Below are positions 6,021 through 7,205 of a stretch of DNA of 7,205 nt, piece by piece. Under the pieces are notes generated by a model, which ran no database searches, was not told the DNA's origin, and was given only the letters and a program-made list of their open reading frames with translations. The position numbers were made by a program, and so were the translations under genes. How positions within the stretch are numbered: the stretch's first letter is position 1; the number at the start of each line of letters is the position of its first letter. This stretch comes from an uncultured bacterium (lineage in GTDB: Bacteria > Bacillota_I > Bacilli_A > RF39 > UBA660): positions 1 to 7,205 of the forward strand of contig CASEDN010000139.1 of assembly GCA_949286645.1 (NCBI GenBank). Reading direction: 5' to 3'.

Positions 6021-6161
6021 GAAAGGAGAAAAGCTTATTATGAAATAGATATATGTTATGACCGAGCCTCATTCATTATAAAAATATTTTTTGCTTTCAG
6101 GATTGTATCACTCCTTTATTTAAAATATATAAATTTCATAATAACTAGAATAACTCCTTTC
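6021..6161 (+). ncRNA. Candidate small RNA: long imperfect hairpin behind an orphan promoter
   Basis: GAAAGGAG (6021-6028) is complementary to CTCCTTTC (6154-6161), TTATTATGAAAT (6035-6046) to ATTTCATAATAA (6133-6144), and ATATAT (6049-6054) to ATATAT (6125-6130). That gives about 26 paired bases enclosing a loop of about 70 nt. The predicted transcription start coincides with the first paired base. A transcript could end after the closing stem or at the hairpin at 6186-6220, giving roughly 150-200 nt. The only possible peptides are trivial (ATG AAA TAG at 6040; eight codons from 6058). The loop (containing GACCGAGCCTC) matches no family I can name with confidence. A 6S-like role was considered but not supported. 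Alternatively the repeat may be a relic of a mobile element. Confidence 0.35.
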
Positions 6162-6185
6162 TAATTTTCAAAATACACTTCATTT

Positions 6186-6220
6186 AAAAGACTAGAAACC
6201 TCACATTATCCTAGTCTTTT
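6186..6220 (-). terminator. ylqF terminator, probably bidirectional
   Basis: AAAAGACTAG (6186-6195) pairs perfectly over 10 bp with CTAGTCTTTT (6211-6220) around a 15-nt loop, with A/T runs on both flanks. The ylqF stop codon (TAG, 6211-6213) lies inside the stem. The T run is slightly longer on the plus strand, so the hairpin could stop transcripts from both sides. Confidence 0.65.
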
Positions 6221-7098
6221 TCTAATCTATCTAAAGTTATTTCTTTAAAAGCATTGTTTTTAATATCATTTAAAATAATACTGGATACTCTCTCATAATC
6301 AGTAATATTGCCTTTAGTAACACAACCTCTTTTCTTTGCAATCTCTTCCATTATTTCTATGTTAGTCATATTATCTACTTTGATATTATAGCGATTTTCT
6401 AATTTTTCTTTATATAGTTTTGTTAAAATATCTATTGCAAACAAAGCTAAATCTTCTTTATTAAGTATTTCTTCTTTAATAGATGAGAATATAGCTAGTA
6501 TTCTCGCCTCATATTGATCTTCTAATTTAGGCCATAAAATACCAGGTGAATCTAATAAATCTATATCTTTATTAATTCTAATCCAAGAAAGACTCTTAGT
6601 AAATCCTGGCTTATTCCCTACACCTGCTGCTTTCTTACCTACTAATCTATTGATTAAAGTACTCTTACCAACATTAGGTATACCTATAATTAAGGCTCTT
6701 AAGTTACGAGGTTTTAGGCCCTTAGATTTTCTTTTATCATTTAATTCTTTGCTAACACTTTCGCTTAACTCTAGGACTTTCTTAACATTCTTATTATTTG
6801 CTAAATCAACTGGTACTACTTTATAACCAAGACTCTCATAATAACTAATAAATTTATCAGTTTCTTTTTTATCACATAAATCATATTTAGTCATTATTAA
6901 TATTCTAGGTTTATCTTTAATTAAATCATCTATATCTTTAATTTTAGATGATATAGGCATTCTTGCATCAATTACTTCATAGATTATATCTATTAGATTA
7001 ATCTTTTCTCTTATTTCTCTTTTAGTTTTAGCCATATGGCCTGGATACCAGTTGATTACACTTTTATGCAACCCCCCTTGTATTTCATTGTTCTTCAT
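6211..7098 (-). CDS. ylqF: Ribosome biogenesis GTPase YlqF/RbgA
   Basis: RbgA acts in late 50S assembly, promoting maturation of the 45S intermediate and entry of late proteins such as L16. The 295-residue protein has the circularly permuted GTPase order: G4 TKYD (70-73), then G1 GIPNVGKST (139-147), G2 around PGFT (164-167) and G3 DSPG (183-186). The N-terminal NWYPGHMAK (16-24) contains the catalytic-type His21. DARMP (44-48), SPGILWPK and a C-terminal KKRGC match B. subtilis RbgA closely. The ATG at 7096-7098 has AAAGGAG 10 nt upstream. It adds about 15 residues before the point where B. subtilis RbgA starts, and no in-frame alternative start with a suitable site is visible. The gene is monocistronic in this window and convergent with rpsT. 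Confidence 0.96.
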   Translation of the reverse strand: MKNNEIQGGLHKSVINWYPGHMAKTKREIREKINLIDIIYEVIDARMPISSKIKDIDDLIKDKPRILIMTKYDLCDKKETDKFISYYESLGYKVVPVDLANNKNVKKVLELSESVSKELNDKRKSKGLKPRNLRALIIGIPNVGKSTLINRLVGKKAAGVGNKPGFTKSLSWIRINKDIDLLDSPGILWPKLEDQYEARILAIFSSIKEEILNKEDLALFAIDILTKLYKEKLENRYNIKVDNMTNIEIMEEIAKKRGCVTKGNITDYERVSSIILNDIKNNAFKEITLDRLEKD

Positions 7099-7156
7099 AA
7101 AAATTCTACTCCTTTCGCACTAAATTTTTAATTAAATCAAGTGTTTTTCCTTATAT

Positions 7157-7165
7157 ATTATACCA
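7157..7165 (-). promoter_or_regulatory. Extended -10 element of the ylqF promoter
   Basis: On the minus strand TGGTATAAT (7165-7157) is a perfect extended -10. The -35 region is poor (TCTAAA at 17 bp), which is common for extended -10 promoters. Initiation near 7150 would give a leader of about 50 nt before ylqF. Confidence 0.6.
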
Positions 7166-7205
7166 CATTGTTTTTACTTTTTAGATACCTTTCTGCATTT
7201 TCATA
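7158..7205 (-). CDS. Possible 3' end of an upstream gene (15 codons)
   Basis: Entering from the right edge on the minus strand, one frame reads YENAERYLKSKNNVV and stops at TAA (7158-7160), inside the ylqF -10 box. The composition looks protein-like but the stretch is too short to identify, and it may be chance. Confidence 0.3.
   Translation of the reverse strand, partial: YENAERYLKSKNNVV

Noticed and set aside
6021..6161. 6S RNA
   Set aside because: The ends pair and the promoter fits, but the loop does not form the expected long terminal stem beyond a central bubble, and I see no reliable 6S sequence signature.
1..7205. CRISPR arrays, tRNA or rRNA genes, intact insertion sequences
   Set aside because: No regularly spaced repeats, no tRNA-like cloverleaf, no rRNA sequence and no transposase with terminal repeats were found by eye.

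Overview
The window is an AT-rich chromosomal segment from an endospore-forming low-GC Firmicute (Bacillota). Two sporulation genes (gpr, spoIIP), a Bacillus-type RbgA GTPase, strong AAAGGAG-type ribosome binding sites and the order rpsT < > gpr-spoIIP-(yqxA-like)-lepA, which matches Bacillus, all point there. The very low GC suggests an uncultured, possibly gut-associated Bacilli/Erysipelotrichia-like lineage; that placement is inference.

Layout, left to right. Positions 1-1768 (minus) hold lepA (elongation factor 4). Its frame is cut by a TGA at 125-127, exactly where an almost invariant Arg is expected, and then stays open with recognisable LepA sequence to the window edge. Positions 1822-2879 (minus) are a decayed Rpn/PD-(D/E)XK-family nuclease ('transposase-like') gene inserted between the yqxA-like gene and lepA. 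It is broken by an 11-bp tandem duplication and two in-frame TAA codons. Its own promoter survives, and no strong terminator separates it from lepA. An 11-bp perfect palindrome sits in the lepA leader. Positions 2979-3015 are the terminator of the sporulation operon.

Positions 3078-5435 (minus) are the operon gpr (spore germination protease) - spoIIP (engulfment peptidoglycan hydrolase) - small single-pass membrane protein in the yqxA position. Divergent from it, rpsT (ribosomal protein S20, plus, 5559-5822) has an extended -10 promoter and a clear terminator. Positions 5864-6210 carry no convincing protein gene. They contain a second strong plus-strand promoter pointing into a long imperfect inverted repeat, a candidate small RNA that I cannot assign to a family. 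Positions 6211-7098 (minus) encode YlqF/RbgA, the circularly permuted GTPase of 50S assembly, convergent with rpsT and sharing a probable bidirectional terminator.

Functionally, the window pairs translation and ribosome genes (lepA, rpsT, rbgA) with a forespore/mother-cell sporulation module (gpr, spoIIP). Most of it is conserved core genome. The unusual items are the lepA nonsense codon, the traceable nuclease pseudogene and the unassigned promoter plus inverted repeat. I see no convincing novel multi-gene system.
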